From Aquicella siphonis (GTDB lineage Bacteria; Pseudomonadota; Gammaproteobacteria; DSM-16500), in NCBI RefSeq assembly GCF_902459485.1, contig NZ_LR699119.1:620001-684000 (forward strand): a stretch of DNA of 64,000 bases, read 5' to 3'. Under the pieces are notes generated by a model that was not told the DNA's origin, made no database searches, and saw only the letters and a program-made list of their open reading frames with translations. Shown piece by piece: positions 37,536 through 46,349 of the stretch (position 1 is its first letter; every line of letters begins with the position of its first letter). The position numbers were made by a program, and so were the translations under genes.

Positions 37536-39206
37536 TCAGCTGACTCTGGCGGGTTGAGGCAAAACTGATGGAGATTCTTCGCCATGAGATACCGATAGTG
37601 AAGAATTACTTTCAGAATTCGGCTGAACGAGCTGATGATGTACGCCTGCTTTTCGTGCAGCTTTGAATAACCGGATTTGCGCATTCAAGGCTGCTTTCAA
37701 GGCTTTCGTATTTTCTGTAACGGCATCAACCGGTTCTGACGTTGCAGCTGCCGCTGTGCGGATCTCAAATTCAGATAGACTGGCTGCCTCGCTCACTGCC
37801 GCCTGCGTCGCTGGCTGGCTGGTATTTGCAGCAGACTGGGCTGTTGACAGGCTCGCGACTGGCGGTAAGGATTCCTCCATATCCATGTCAACCATCACGG
37901 GGTTTGCCTGAGTCTGAGCTTGCGCAAGTCTTTCGTTTGCTTCCCTGCCGTGGAAGTAGGATTCCGCGCTGCGTATGAAGTCTTCGGTGTCGCCTATATT
38001 TTTGAAGAAGGACTGGCATGCGTCTTTCAAAAGATTTTGATAACGGTTTGATGCCTGCAGCTGAATGTGATTAGTGATTCTTTCTGCGGCCAGCCGGTTT
38101 ACGGCGTCACGTATGGCGCGTTGTTCTGGCGAGAGATTGGTCTCTTCTATCGCCAGCAGCAAGCCACGTTCCGTTGCATTCAGCATCAAGGCGCACCAGT
38201 CACTGATAACGATCAATTTCGCAAGCCGTTTTGATGACTGGATTCGATCGAGAATGGAGCGGCTGCGCAGCATCTGATCCAGATAGCGGATTTTTTTCGC
38301 GCCTTCTTTGAAGAGATAATCCTTGGTCGTATCGAGGTCAAGGTGTTTTTCATGAGCGCGGCCGATTCTGTTCTTTTGATAATTATAATTCCATTTGTGT
38401 GTGGTATTTGCCTTGGGTGTGTTGAATACGGCTTGTTCTTCCAGCGGATCAGGATTGATTACCTGGGTTTTCCTCATGGAATACCTGGCTCTCAATTCCT
38501 CGTTGATTTCTTGTGTGCTTGTGGTTGGAAAGGTTTCCATTTCTATGAATTGCTGAGCGGCAGCACGTTTTGAGCGGATATGGTTGGCTATGGTGCCTGT
38601 CAATCCCAGCGTGAATCCGATCGCGCTGACTGTGGATGCGGTAATGGCGAGGGCAACCGGCGCGATTTTAAATATAACTACAAGGGCGACGGGAACCGTA
38701 ATGCCCAGGCTGATCAATGAACTGATAGCGTGCTTGATCGTGTCTGCCTTGAAGCGGGCGCGGCTTTGCGGTTCAGTTGTGCGCAGCCATTGGAACAGAT
38801 TGATGCCGGCTTTTCCAAGGTTATAGAGGGTGTTTATGGACAGGGTCGCCAGGATGAACAAAGGAACCATGGCACCCATGACAGTGGAAAATGCGAGGCT
38901 TCCGATGGCGGAAGTGCCGACTATCATTGATACCAGTAAATCGACAAGAAAACCGCCGACCAGACCGGCATTGCGGTTACGGCTTTTGATTAACCGGGCC
39001 AGTGACAGACTTGCTTTGGTCAAGGCAATGCTTAGTGAAATGGGTGCGAGAATCATGGGCCCTATGCCGTTTAACAAGGCGGCTATCAGATTCTGGCTGG
39101 TAAACATGCCGAAAATGACCGATCCATAAGCGGCTTGTGCGGTTATGGCTGAGCTGCTGGCCGTTTCCAGGTTGGTTTGTGTGTTATCATATTCTCTGCT
39201 TTGCAT
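37536..39206 (-). CDS. Membrane protein with long cytosolic tail, effector candidate
   Basis: 556 residues from ATG 39206, preceded by GAGGAGT. Several hydrophobic segments occupy residues about 20-220, in pairs. The C-terminal 330 residues are polar and helical and end with an Ala/Thr/Ser-rich disordered tail. I recognise no family. Paired transmembrane hairpins with a long polar tail are typical of proteins that intracellular bacteria place in vacuolar membranes, which is only suggestive. It has its own strong terminator and is divergent from a LysR gene. Confidence 0.75.
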   Translation of the reverse strand: MQSREYDNTQTNLETASSSAITAQAAYGSVIFGMFTSQNLIAALLNGIGPMILAPISLSIALTKASLSLARLIKSRNRNAGLVGGFLVDLLVSMIVGTSAIGSLAFSTVMGAMVPLFILATLSINTLYNLGKAGINLFQWLRTTEPQSRARFKADTIKHAISSLISLGITVPVALVVIFKIAPVALAITASTVSAIGFTLGLTGTIANHIRSKRAAAQQFIEMETFPTTSTQEINEELRARYSMRKTQVINPDPLEEQAVFNTPKANTTHKWNYNYQKNRIGRAHEKHLDLDTTKDYLFKEGAKKIRYLDQMLRSRSILDRIQSSKRLAKLIVISDWCALMLNATERGLLLAIEETNLSPEQRAIRDAVNRLAAERITNHIQLQASNRYQNLLKDACQSFFKNIGDTEDFIRSAESYFHGREANERLAQAQTQANPVMVDMDMEESLPPVASLSTAQSAANTSQPATQAAVSEAASLSEFEIRTAAAATSEPVDAVTENTKALKAALNAQIRLFKAARKAGVHHQLVQPNSESNSSLSVSHGEESPSVLPQPARVS

Positions 39207-39311
39207 GATGTGACTCCTCGTTAATTGTAAGTATTTGAATTTATTTATACTCCTTATTCTTCTGTTCCATTTATATCCAGAATAATACAAAAACCTGATA
39301 TTGATAATGTG

Positions 39312-39320
39312 TGCTATAAT
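39312..39320 (+). promoter_or_regulatory. Extended -10 promoter of the LysR gene
   Basis: TGC-TATAAT is a perfect extended -10, 30 bases upstream of the ATG at 39351. No good -35 is seen, as is usual for this promoter class. Confidence 0.5.
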
Positions 39321-39350
39321 TACTTCATAGCTAACGACAGGTTAATAATC

Positions 39351-40229
39351 ATGCAGAAGATCAGTCACATATATACATTTATCAATGTGGTGGAATTGGG
39401 TAATTTCGCCAAAGCAGGGAAAGCCATGGGGATTAGCAACGTGGCAGTCATGAAACAGATCAATGCGCTGGAAGAACAGCTGGGCTTGCAGTTGTTCCGG
39501 CGTACGACTCGTTACCTGACATTAACCGACAGCGGCAAGGCTTTTTACCAGCATTGCAAACCCATTATTGAAAAGCTGGAAGAAGTCGAAAATGCCATGT
39601 CATCCATACGCAAGGAACCTTCAGGGGAATTGAAGATTTACAGTACGGTTTATTTCGGCGAAAAATATATTGTGCCGCATTTGCATGAATTCATGCGCGC
39701 CTATCCCAAGGTCAAGATCGTCTTGCAGCTGATAGAGCACATCGACAACCTGAACCGGGATTATGACTTGCTGGTGGGCGCGCCTCCGCTGGATATTCCA
39801 CACCTGGTGCAGCGCAGGGTGATTACCTCTCGTGTAATTTTGTGCGCATCACCCGCGTACCTGAAAAAGTTTGGCGAACCCGTTTTGCCCAATGAGTTGA
39901 ATCAGCATATCTATATCACGCACAGTTTCAGGCTGCCGGATGAAAGCCTGAAATTCAAAAACAATATTGAAATTTACTTAAATCCCGCGTTGGTCGTCAA
40001 CAACATGACTTCCCTGCTCACCAGTGCGGTAACCGGTGCCGGCATCGTCAAACTGCCCCTGTTTTTTGCCGAGGAAGAAATACGCAAGGGCAGGCTGGTC
40101 ATGCTGTTCCCCAATACATTTCAGCTCAGCGTCAACCTGTATCTCTATTATCAGCAAAGCAAATATCTGGAACCCAAGCTGCGCTCGTTTATTGATTTCA
40201 TTGTCCCGAAAATCGATTACAAGGAGTGA
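39351..40229 (+). CDS. LysR-family transcriptional regulator
   Basis: 292 residues from ATG 39351; an upstream in-frame ATG at 39309 would overlap the promoter. The N-terminal winged helix-turn-helix (residues 1-60, NFAKAGKAMGISNVAVMKQINALEEQLG split by the turn) is followed by a periplasmic-binding-like co-inducer domain. It resembles the CrgA/YhjC subgroup. LysR proteins often control the divergent gene, here the membrane protein at 37536-39206. The ligand is unknown. Confidence 0.9.
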   Translation: MQKISHIYTFINVVELGNFAKAGKAMGISNVAVMKQINALEEQLGLQLFRRTTRYLTLTDSGKAFYQHCKPIIEKLEEVENAMSSIRKEPSGELKIYSTVYFGEKYIVPHLHEFMRAYPKVKIVLQLIEHIDNLNRDYDLLVGAPPLDIPHLVQRRVITSRVILCASPAYLKKFGEPVLPNELNQHIYITHSFRLPDESLKFKNNIEIYLNPALVVNNMTSLLTSAVTGAGIVKLPLFFAEEEIRKGRLVMLFPNTFQLSVNLYLYYQQSKYLEPKLRSFIDFIVPKIDYKE

Positions 40230-40332
40230 GAACGAAACCAAAAGATGTATAAATATTGACTTGCAAGCAAGAGACGGGTTTTAGGACAAAATGAAATACC
40301 CGCCAGAAAGGACAAAAAATGAACGATAGCAG

Positions 40333-40352
40333 ACTGCCATTTCTCTGGCAGT
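40333..40352 (+). terminator. Hairpin after the LysR gene
   Basis: ACTGCCA pairs with TGGCAGT, loop TTTCTC. The stretch AGAGGATATTTTTC follows, so the T-run is displaced. It lies between the LysR gene and tRNA-Thr. Confidence 0.45.
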
Positions 40353-40397
40353 AGAGGATATTTTTCTTTATACTCTCGCCTGCATTTTCATGACCAT

Positions 40398-40470
40398 GCC
40401 GGCGTAGCTCAGGTGGTAGAGCAACTGATTCGTAATCAGTAGGCCCGCAGTTCGAGTCTGCGCGCCGGCA
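40398..40470 (+). tRNA. tRNA-Thr (anticodon CGT), integration target
   Basis: The acceptor arm GCCGGCG/CGCCGGC, D arm AGGTGGTA and anticodon stem ACTGA/TCAGT with loop TTCGTAA (anticodon CGT) are visible. The T arm is CCGCA/TGCG with TTCGAGT. The tRNA is 73 bases with no encoded CCA. Its 3' half recurs in degenerate form at 47691-47743, so it marks the left edge of a genomic island and was probably the attachment site. A -10-like TATACT stands at 40369-40374. Confidence 0.96.
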
Positions 40471-40697
40471 GGTGTAGAATCAAGTAGTTACAGTCGTAAA
40501 TCCCTCAATTCCCATCCCGCTAAAAAGCACTGGAGTGCATATGGAGTGCAAAACCGGTCTATCGTAATCCACCGTAATGAATGATGCCCCCTTTTTTATC
40601 CAGTTTATAGCCTGATCTTAAAAAGGCAAGCTGAGTTCCATGTTTTCGGGTGCCAAATGAAAGAGTAGATAGTCATACCTCCTGTGAATAATAGTAG

Positions 40698-41765
40698 CTA
40701 GTTAACTGCTACATCTTCACTCAGCTCAGCTTCAATCTCCTCAATAGTTGGCAGACTGGTAGCCAACTTTTCCGGTAATTCCTTTATTAGCTCATACTCT
40801 GAAATTCCGATTGGACTGGTAATATTTCTCAACGCATATTCAGCTTTGAATTTCTTTCGGGTCTTGCAGAGTAACAGGCCAATGGTGGGATTGTCTTGTG
40901 GTGATTTTAATAAATCATCTACTGCTGAAAGGTAGAAATTCAGTTTCCCGGTATATTCCGGTTTGAATTCTGTCGCTTTTAATTCTATGATCACATGGCA
41001 ATGCAATTTGGTGTGATAAAAAAGCATATCGAGAAAATAATCATCTCCATCAACTGTCAGTTTGTATTGGCTGCCCATGAATGCAAAGCCTACTCCAAGT
41101 TCCCGGAGGAATTTGGAGATATGCTGGGTGAGGGCGGATTCAATTTCTCGTTCTCGTGCTTCTGATCCAATAGTAAGAAAGTCGAAATTGTAAGGATTTT
41201 TGAGCATCTGCGTGGCTAGATCTGATTGGGGTTTGGGTAAGATGTTTTTGAAGTTGGAGACTTTTGACTCTGGTTTTGCCTGTCTGCTGTACAAGTCCTG
41301 CTCAATCTGCATAATCAGGATATTCCGGGAGATAGCGTTTTTGAGGGTGTTATGCGCATACCATTCCCTTGCTTCCGGATCTTTTATTTTCTCAATTAGG
41401 ACAACGATATGCCCCCAGGGCAATTGGGCAACAGCCTGTTGCCCAATTGTCAATTGCGGATACGTTTCGGCAAACTTTCGCATATATTTAAGGTTTCTGA
41501 CTGAAAAACCCTTGGCACCTTGAAAGGATGACTGCAAATCTCGGGAAAGCTGGTCAAGGAATTTGCTCCCCCAGGCGGCATTGGCCTGTTTTTCGATGAT
41601 GTCAGTTCCAAGCTGCCAGTAGAAATGGATTAGTTCCTTGTTAACGGCATGGGCGGCTTTTAATTGTGCTGTCTGATAACGCTTTTTGATTTCGGACAAA
41701 AAATCCCGATAATCCGGGTCTATGATAATATGATCCAGGCTGGTTTCCTTTAACAAAACACTCAC
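40698..41765 (-). CDS. YhcG-type PDDEXK nuclease (DUF1016)
   Basis: 355 residues. The N-terminal DUF1016 helical domain (15-165: YWQLGTDIIEKQ, AAWGSKFLDQLSRDL, FSVRNLKYMRKFAETYP) precedes a C-terminal PDDEXK nuclease domain with DMLFYHTKLHCHVIIELKATEFKPE. Such proteins are endonuclease-like, often found with restriction systems, toxins and mobile DNA. It is just inside the island and next to the recombinase fragment. A remnant of a second copy lies near 56.3 kb. Confidence 0.92.
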   Translation of the reverse strand: MSVLLKETSLDHIIIDPDYRDFLSEIKKRYQTAQLKAAHAVNKELIHFYWQLGTDIIEKQANAAWGSKFLDQLSRDLQSSFQGAKGFSVRNLKYMRKFAETYPQLTIGQQAVAQLPWGHIVVLIEKIKDPEAREWYAHNTLKNAISRNILIMQIEQDLYSRQAKPESKVSNFKNILPKPQSDLATQMLKNPYNFDFLTIGSEAREREIESALTQHISKFLRELGVGFAFMGSQYKLTVDGDDYFLDMLFYHTKLHCHVIIELKATEFKPEYTGKLNFYLSAVDDLLKSPQDNPTIGLLLCKTRKKFKAEYALRNITSPIGISEYELIKELPEKLATSLPTIEEIEAELSEDVAVN

Positions 41766-41772
41766 TCCTTAT

Positions 41773-42036
41773 TCAATTGGGTTCAATTTCCGTTGTTTGT
41801 TCTCTAGCCTCAATTCGCGTATTAACTGCAGCCGCTACCAGCTTCTCCACCGCCTTCGCCTTATGCTCCGGTGCCAAATGCGCATAACGCAATGTCATGG
41901 TCATTTCCGAGTGTCCCAGCAGTTCGCGCACGGTGTTGAGATCGACACCCGCCATGACCAGTCTGGAGGCAAAATGATGCCGCATGTCATGCCAGCGAAA
42001 GTTGGTAATTTCAGCTGCCTCAAGGATGTGGGTCCA
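41773..42036 (-). pseudogene. Tyrosine recombinase (integrase), C-terminal fragment
   Basis: An open frame from TGG 42036 down to 41773 encodes the catalytic C-terminus: [15 protein letters not shown] (catalytic Arg), [19 protein letters not shown] (His and the Tyr nucleophile). A stop codon immediately precedes it and the N-terminal two thirds is missing. It is the type that integrates into tRNA genes, fitting the neighbouring tRNA-Thr. It is most likely inactive. Confidence 0.85.
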
Positions 42037-42133
42037 TCAGAAGTCGCTGGATTTAGTAATATTGAATTCATTTATTATGAAGCAAACATGTTCCCAACGG
42101 TTATTACTCATAAGAAATAAATTGATTGCATAA

Positions 42134-43183
42134 TTAACTATTCATTTGATAATTATAGATATCTTGCACATTATCCAGATTGCCACCTAATGCTTTGCAA
42201 GCTGTTTCATTGTTATATTTTTGTGCAAGCTGAAGTGCTGTGTCGCCATTGCGATTTTGCCTAGTGATGCTTGCATCAGATCTAAGCAGTATTTCAATCG
42301 CTTTGCTATCATCATAATAAGCTGCAATATGTAAAGCGCTGGAGTGTACATGGTGTTTGCTCGGTTTATTAGCATCTGCACCATGTGTTAAAAGTGCATC
42401 CATTGCTTCATAGTGGCCCTTTTCAGTAGCAATGTGCAGAGCTGTCTGTGCAACGCTAGCTTTTCTGTCTCTGATATCAACACTAGCGCCATTTTTTAAG
42501 AGACCATTTATTGCATCCAGATTATTGTAGTATGTGGCGATTTGTAGGGCTGTGTAGCGTTCATCTTTTTTGAATTTATAAAAATGATTTAGTTGTGCAC
42601 CGTTTGCAATGAGTTCTTCAATAATATTGAATGATTGATTGCATAATGCAGCATATTTAAGTAATGCTTGTGGATTTGATTGTTGAGATAGTTCTTTGAT
42701 TGCCACTTGATAAACATAATTTAAAAATACTTGATTGCGTTTTTTGATCGCCCAATCTAACATGCTCATACCTGACATATCACGAACCATTGTGATTTGA
42801 TCCAATGTTAGCAGTGTGCGATGATCATAAGGTTGACCTGCTTTGATTAAAGAAAACGTTTCGCGTTGATTTTTTGTTAAATTAAGGTATTCCGCTTTGT
42901 AGATTTTGCAGAAAAGCTGATACCAAGGAGCGGGATCACTATCATCATCATTGTTGTTATCATCACTTTTCAATTGAAGTGCTTGTTCAAGATGAGTGAC
43001 TTCTTCTTGGTGGTGAGGGAAGTGCTCAACTATTGCTTTTCTCCAAAAACGATGATTGGAGGCAGTCATATTGTAAAGATCTGTACATACCAATGCGCTT
43101 GCGCTTTGTGACTCTATGTTTAAATAAGAGTAAATGTGCATCACAGTTTCAATTGGAAGAGTTAGTAAATTGGGTCTAAACAC
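42134..43183 (-). CDS. F-box and ankyrin-repeat protein, effector candidate
   Basis: 349 residues. An F-box lies at residues 6-56 (LLTLPIETVMHIYSYL...ALVCTDLYNM...FWRKAIVEHF). At least four ankyrin repeats lie at about 200-345 with typical TALHIATEKGHYEAMDALLTHGAD cores (split here). The combination is that of Legionella AnkB-type effectors, which dock onto host SCF ubiquitin ligases through Skp1. No signal peptide or membrane segment is present. An AT-rich upstream region has a PmrA-like site and TATAAT. It is probably translocated; the target is unknown. Confidence 0.85.
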   Translation of the reverse strand: MFRPNLLTLPIETVMHIYSYLNIESQSASALVCTDLYNMTASNHRFWRKAIVEHFPHHQEEVTHLEQALQLKSDDNNNDDDSDPAPWYQLFCKIYKAEYLNLTKNQRETFSLIKAGQPYDHRTLLTLDQITMVRDMSGMSMLDWAIKKRNQVFLNYVYQVAIKELSQQSNPQALLKYAALCNQSFNIIEELIANGAQLNHFYKFKKDERYTALQIATYYNNLDAINGLLKNGASVDIRDRKASVAQTALHIATEKGHYEAMDALLTHGADANKPSKHHVHSSALHIAAYYDDSKAIEILLRSDASITRQNRNGDTALQLAQKYNNETACKALGGNLDNVQDIYNYQMNS

Positions 43184-43219
43184 GGCTTTACACTCGTTGT
43201 ATTATCAATATTTGGCTTA

Positions 43220-43252
43220 ATTATATCCACTTTGCCTTAATTGAGTATTAAA
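43220..43252 (-). promoter_or_regulatory. Candidate promoter with PmrA-like box, F-box/ankyrin gene
   Basis: On the minus strand TTTAAT, five bases, ATTAAG (43252-43236) differs from YTTAAK-N5-YTTAAK at one position. TATAAT follows at 43225-43220, ten bases on. The -35 position would fall inside the box, as for an activator-dependent promoter. The start codon is 37 bases further. Confidence 0.4.
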
Positions 43253-43447
43253 TAAGATTTATAAGTGGCTTCAAATTTTCAAGTGTCATTTTTACAACTC
43301 TGTAGAACTGGACTTTGGCCAAAATTCTCAGCTATTGGACCCTACCAAGGTTCCATCATGGAAAAATTGATCTAAATCAACAACTTGCTTTAACGAGTTC
43401 CTGCTTGTATTCTGCTGTTTTGTATATAATATATGCACGCATAAGAT

Positions 43448-43855
43448 GCACTGATGGATGGCAGACGATTTCGTACAGTAAATGTGATTGATGATTTTAA
43501 CCGTGAAGCATTAGGTATTAGGGCTGGCTTTTCCCTGCCCGCTGAGCGTGTCACCGAATTTCTGGATGAAATCGCCGAAAGACGTGGTTATCCATGTGAA
43601 CTACGGGTTGATAATGGTCCGGAAAATATCTCGTGTGTCATGTCGAATTGAGCTGCAAGCAACGGCGTGAAAATCAAATTCATTCAACCTGGCAAACCAG
43701 CACGGAATGGCTATATCGAACGTTGACCATATTCAATCTATCACTGATGAATGGTTGATCAATTACAACAGCAAAAAGCCTCACGAAGCACTGGGCAACT
43801 TGACCCCATTGCAATTCAATGAGAAATTGCGAATGCCTACTGGCGTGGTGCACTA
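43448..43855 (+). pseudogene. IS3-family transposase OrfB remnant
   Basis: The translation DALMDGRRFRTVNVIDDFNR then LRVDNGPENIS is the DDE core of IS3-type OrfB, with the first two acidic residues. A stop or shift at 43651 is followed in other frames by IKFIQPGKPARNGYIER and WLINYNSKKPHEALGNLTPLQF, the usual C-terminus with an internal deletion. Both ends are missing. It is inactive. Confidence 0.88.
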
Positions 43856-43983
43856 AAAACGGAAGGCTTACCGAACTACAACAGGTACTTATAATGATTC
43901 TAATGCGCAGTTATTATAGCGTTCCGGGGTGAGAGAGGGAACTACAACATGCTCACTTGTGCAGCCACCACTTAAAAAAATAT

Positions 43984-44097
43984 ATGCTTTATTTGGCGAT
44001 TGAACGGATTTCCCGGAAATGGACCATGCCGATTCACAACTGGAAGCCAGCGATGAATCGGTTTCTGATCGAGTTCGGTGACAGAGTCACCGTTTAA
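43984..44097 (+). pseudogene. IS256-family transposase C-terminal remnant
   Basis: The translation has LYLAIERISRKWTMPIHNW and NRFLIEFGDRV, the characteristic IS256 C-terminus. It is followed at 44107-44131 by GTTACACAGAAATTTTTACA, which looks like the terminal inverted repeat of this family. Only the right end remains. Confidence 0.8.
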
Positions 44098-44143
44098 TGG
44101 TGTGGGTAGTTACACAGAAATTTTTACAGACTCGCCTCCGTAT

Positions 44144-44170
44144 AAAAACCTGCCAAATCGGCAGGTTTTT
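44144..44170 (-). terminator. Strong terminator of the SnoaL-like gene
   Basis: AAAAACCTGCC (44144-44154) pairs with GGCAGGTTTTT (44160-44170), loop AAATC: an 11-bp stem with A and T flanks, so it can act on both strands. It stands 18 bases after the stop of the minus-strand gene. Confidence 0.9.
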
Positions 44171-44187
44171 CTTGTTATCTCGCTTAA

Positions 44188-44640
44188 TCAAAACATCCCA
44201 TTCTCGTTTGCTGATTTTTCAGGCACATCTTGTATAACATCCCAGTGTTCAACAATTTTTTCATTTTCTAATCTAAAAATATCAACAATTGCCTGTCCCC
44301 TGGCATCAGGTACTTTAATAGAGTGTACATGCAATATGACATAATCACCCTCTGCCATGATGCGTTTAATTTCACTGTGTGAATTTGGATAAGTATTTCG
44401 CAGATAGTCAATAAATTTCTTAAATCCCTCTTTGCCATCTTCTGCCATAGGATTATGCTGTTTATAATAAGACCCCATATACTTTTCTGCTGCAGAAAAA
44501 TCCTTGTTATTGATGGCTGCTTCATAAAAAGCTGTGACAACTTCTTTGTTGTGCTGTAATTTCTGATAACTTGATGCAAAAGATGTGCTTGTCATCAGTG
44601 CGGTCACGACGCAAATAGTTGCTAGTTTGATTTTTTTCAT
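44188..44640 (-). CDS. Exported SnoaL-like (NTF2-fold) protein
   Basis: 150 residues from ATG 44640 (GGAGA upstream), which starts a signal peptide (1-22, cleavage after FAS). The mature part is a SnoaL-like cone fold: VVTAFYEAAINNKDF, YKQHNPMAEDGKEGF, VHSIKVPDARGQAIVDIFRL and IVEHWDVIQDVP. The family includes putative aldol-condensing or cyclase-like enzymes. It is divergent from an HxlR regulator, the usual arrangement for redox- or aldehyde-induced genes. Confidence 0.88.
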   Translation of the reverse strand: MKKIKLATICVVTALMTSTSFASSYQKLQHNKEVVTAFYEAAINNKDFSAAEKYMGSYYKQHNPMAEDGKEGFKKFIDYLRNTYPNSHSEIKRIMAEGDYVILHVHSIKVPDARGQAIVDIFRLENEKIVEHWDVIQDVPEKSANENGMF

Positions 44641-44754
44641 ATTATCTCCATGGGTTTTCGTTGATATTAAAAGATTTACAACTATAGTTAGATAAGTATA
44701 TATTCGCAAGTAGGCACCTAATTGTTGTATAGTTACTATTTGGAAACTTATATA

Positions 44755-45117
44755 ATGAAGAAAATACCAAATATTTATAATGCAAATTGTCCTACTCGAT
44801 TAATCTTGGATCGTATCGCTGATAAGTGGACTGTATTAATTATAGGCCAATTGTCGAGTGGTACATTACGTTTTAATGAACTTAAACGATCTGTTCCAGG
44901 CATAACGCAAAAAATGTTAACGCAAACACTAAAAGGCTTAGAGCGAGACGGGATAATTGTCCGTAAAATATATGCAACCGTACCGCCAAAAGTTGAATAT
45001 ACATTAACGAAATTGGGGAAAAGCTTAATTAGAGTTGTTGAAGCAATTCGTACATGGGCAGAGACAAATGTGAAAGATATTTTGCAATCGCAAGCGAAAT
45101 ATGACTCAAAGTTTTAA
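44755..45117 (+). CDS. HxlR-family transcriptional regulator
   Basis: 120 residues from ATG 44755 (MKKIPNIYNANCPTRLILDR); an in-frame ATG at 44722 is less likely. The winged helix is typical: ADKWTVLIIGQLSSGTLRFN, ELKRSVPGITQKMLTQTLKG, LERDGIIVRKIYATVPPKVE. Cys14 at the N-terminus is where many relatives sense electrophiles or aldehydes. TATAGTTA occurs twice in the divergent promoter region (44683-44690 and 44728-44735) and could be its operator. It probably controls the SnoaL-like gene. Confidence 0.92.
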   Translation: MKKIPNIYNANCPTRLILDRIADKWTVLIIGQLSSGTLRFNELKRSVPGITQKMLTQTLKGLERDGIIVRKIYATVPPKVEYTLTKLGKSLIRVVEAIRTWAETNVKDILQSQAKYDSKF

Positions 45118-45437
45118 AAATTCGTAATGCACCCGCTGGTGCCTTATTACAATCATCACGGAAGAGTCAACCTTAAATCGTCCTGCGATTTGATCTGGCA
45201 CGGGAATGACGCGCAGATCATGAAGAAGCCAGGCGCGGCTCAATGCTTCTGATCAAACAAATCCGGCAGCCACTTGCATGTTTGAAATCTATCGCTCAAG
45301 CGGCAGCTTATTAAAAAATAAGTGCATTTCCGTAGCATCTTTAGCAAAGATCATCAGTCAATTCGTGTAAGCATAATATGCTGCAAGTTACACCACAACG
45401 CCGACGCTCCGGTTCTTTAACAAGTTGTCAACAGACC
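45118..45437. other. Gap without recognisable gene
   Basis: 320 bases between the HxlR gene and the convergent nucleotidyltransferase-like gene. GC content is higher than in its neighbours and short open frames exist on both strands, which suggests decayed mobile DNA. I could not identify the source. Confidence 0.4.
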
Positions 45438-46349
45438 CTAATAACCCATCTTTTTTGTCTCGCTCTTACCAGGCTCCACCTTGCCTGCTTTTCGTTGCTC
45501 TTCTTCAATTTTTTGTCGCTCCAGTCGAGCTTGTCGCGCTTGTCGTCTTTCCGCCGCAGAAGGCGGCCCTTTTGGAGCCGGAGCTTGACTCTTTTGAGCA
45601 TGATGATCAAATAATGATTGCGGATTTTTTGCCAGATGAGGTTCTTTTTGTTTTAGTAAAATTTCTGTATCCCATATTTTTTTTGCTTCGCTTGTTAAGC
45701 TGGGCAATAAGCTTGCGACAGCTCTATCAACGTATTCATCATTTTTCGACTTTCCTGGATTGGCAAATATATCTACCATCATTTTAACTGCATTTCTGAA
45801 GTTAATATTATGTTCGAACATTTTTTTAAATTGCGGCGAATTTACTAAAGGTTGCAATGTATCCATATTATTTTTGATTAAATCTCTAAATGCGATGAGA
45901 TCTTTAACTCTGTGTTCAGGCCGGTGATAAATTGATTTTAGAGTTTCTATTAGTGAAGTCGTTTGTATGTCATTTTTAGTTTCTAAGATAGACGAATCTA
46001 TCCCAAATTCCTCTGCGTGAATGAGATCAACATTAACAGTAAAGGGTTTTTCGGTATTAATTGTAACCTTATATCTTTTCACTGAAGCTCCACTATCAGG
46101 CTCTTCTTTTAGAGTGATTTCACCTGATTCGTGTAGACTCTCTAGTGTTTCCAGTGTTGTTCGTGGATGGGTCGTCGCAATATCAATATCATCTGGATAA
46201 TCCCTTGGATTATCATACTTGATGCCATGTAAGACATAAGCACCACTTCCCATGACTCCATAATTATAATTTCCAATCTCTTCTTTAATAATCGATAAAG
46301 CTCCAGCAAGAATTTTTACTGCTTCATTCCACTCTTCAGGAGAAACCAT
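45438..46349 (-). CDS. Nucleotidyltransferase-like protein, effector or toxin candidate
   Basis: 303 residues, start supported by GGAGGTGGG. GVMGSGAYVLHG (31-42) followed by DYPDDIDIATTHP (Asp53, Asp54, Asp56) is the G-S/G...DxD pattern of the polymerase-beta nucleotidyltransferase superfamily, similar to AbiEii-type proteins. A helical region follows, and the C-terminus (about 230-303) is a charged, Ala/Arg/Lys/Gln-rich segment typical of a disordered or coiled tail. It could transfer a nucleotide to protein or RNA. No partner antitoxin is adjacent. Confidence 0.65.
   Translation of the reverse strand: MVSPEEWNEAVKILAGALSIIKEEIGNYNYGVMGSGAYVLHGIKYDNPRDYPDDIDIATTHPRTTLETLESLHESGEITLKEEPDSGASVKRYKVTINTEKPFTVNVDLIHAEEFGIDSSILETKNDIQTTSLIETLKSIYHRPEHRVKDLIAFRDLIKNNMDTLQPLVNSPQFKKMFEHNINFRNAVKMMVDIFANPGKSKNDEYVDRAVASLLPSLTSEAKKIWDTEILLKQKEPHLAKNPQSLFDHHAQKSQAPAPKGPPSAAERRQARQARLERQKIEEEQRKAGKVEPGKSETKKMGY

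Noticed and set aside
43448..44131. Active insertion sequence
   Set aside because: Both transposase pieces (IS3 and IS256) are truncated and frameshifted, and no matched terminal repeats are present.
45378..45787. Two plus-strand frames of 78 and 120 residues
   Set aside because: They are antisense to the charged C-terminus of the nucleotidyltransferase-like gene; their Leu/Phe richness is a by-product of its Lys/Glu codons.
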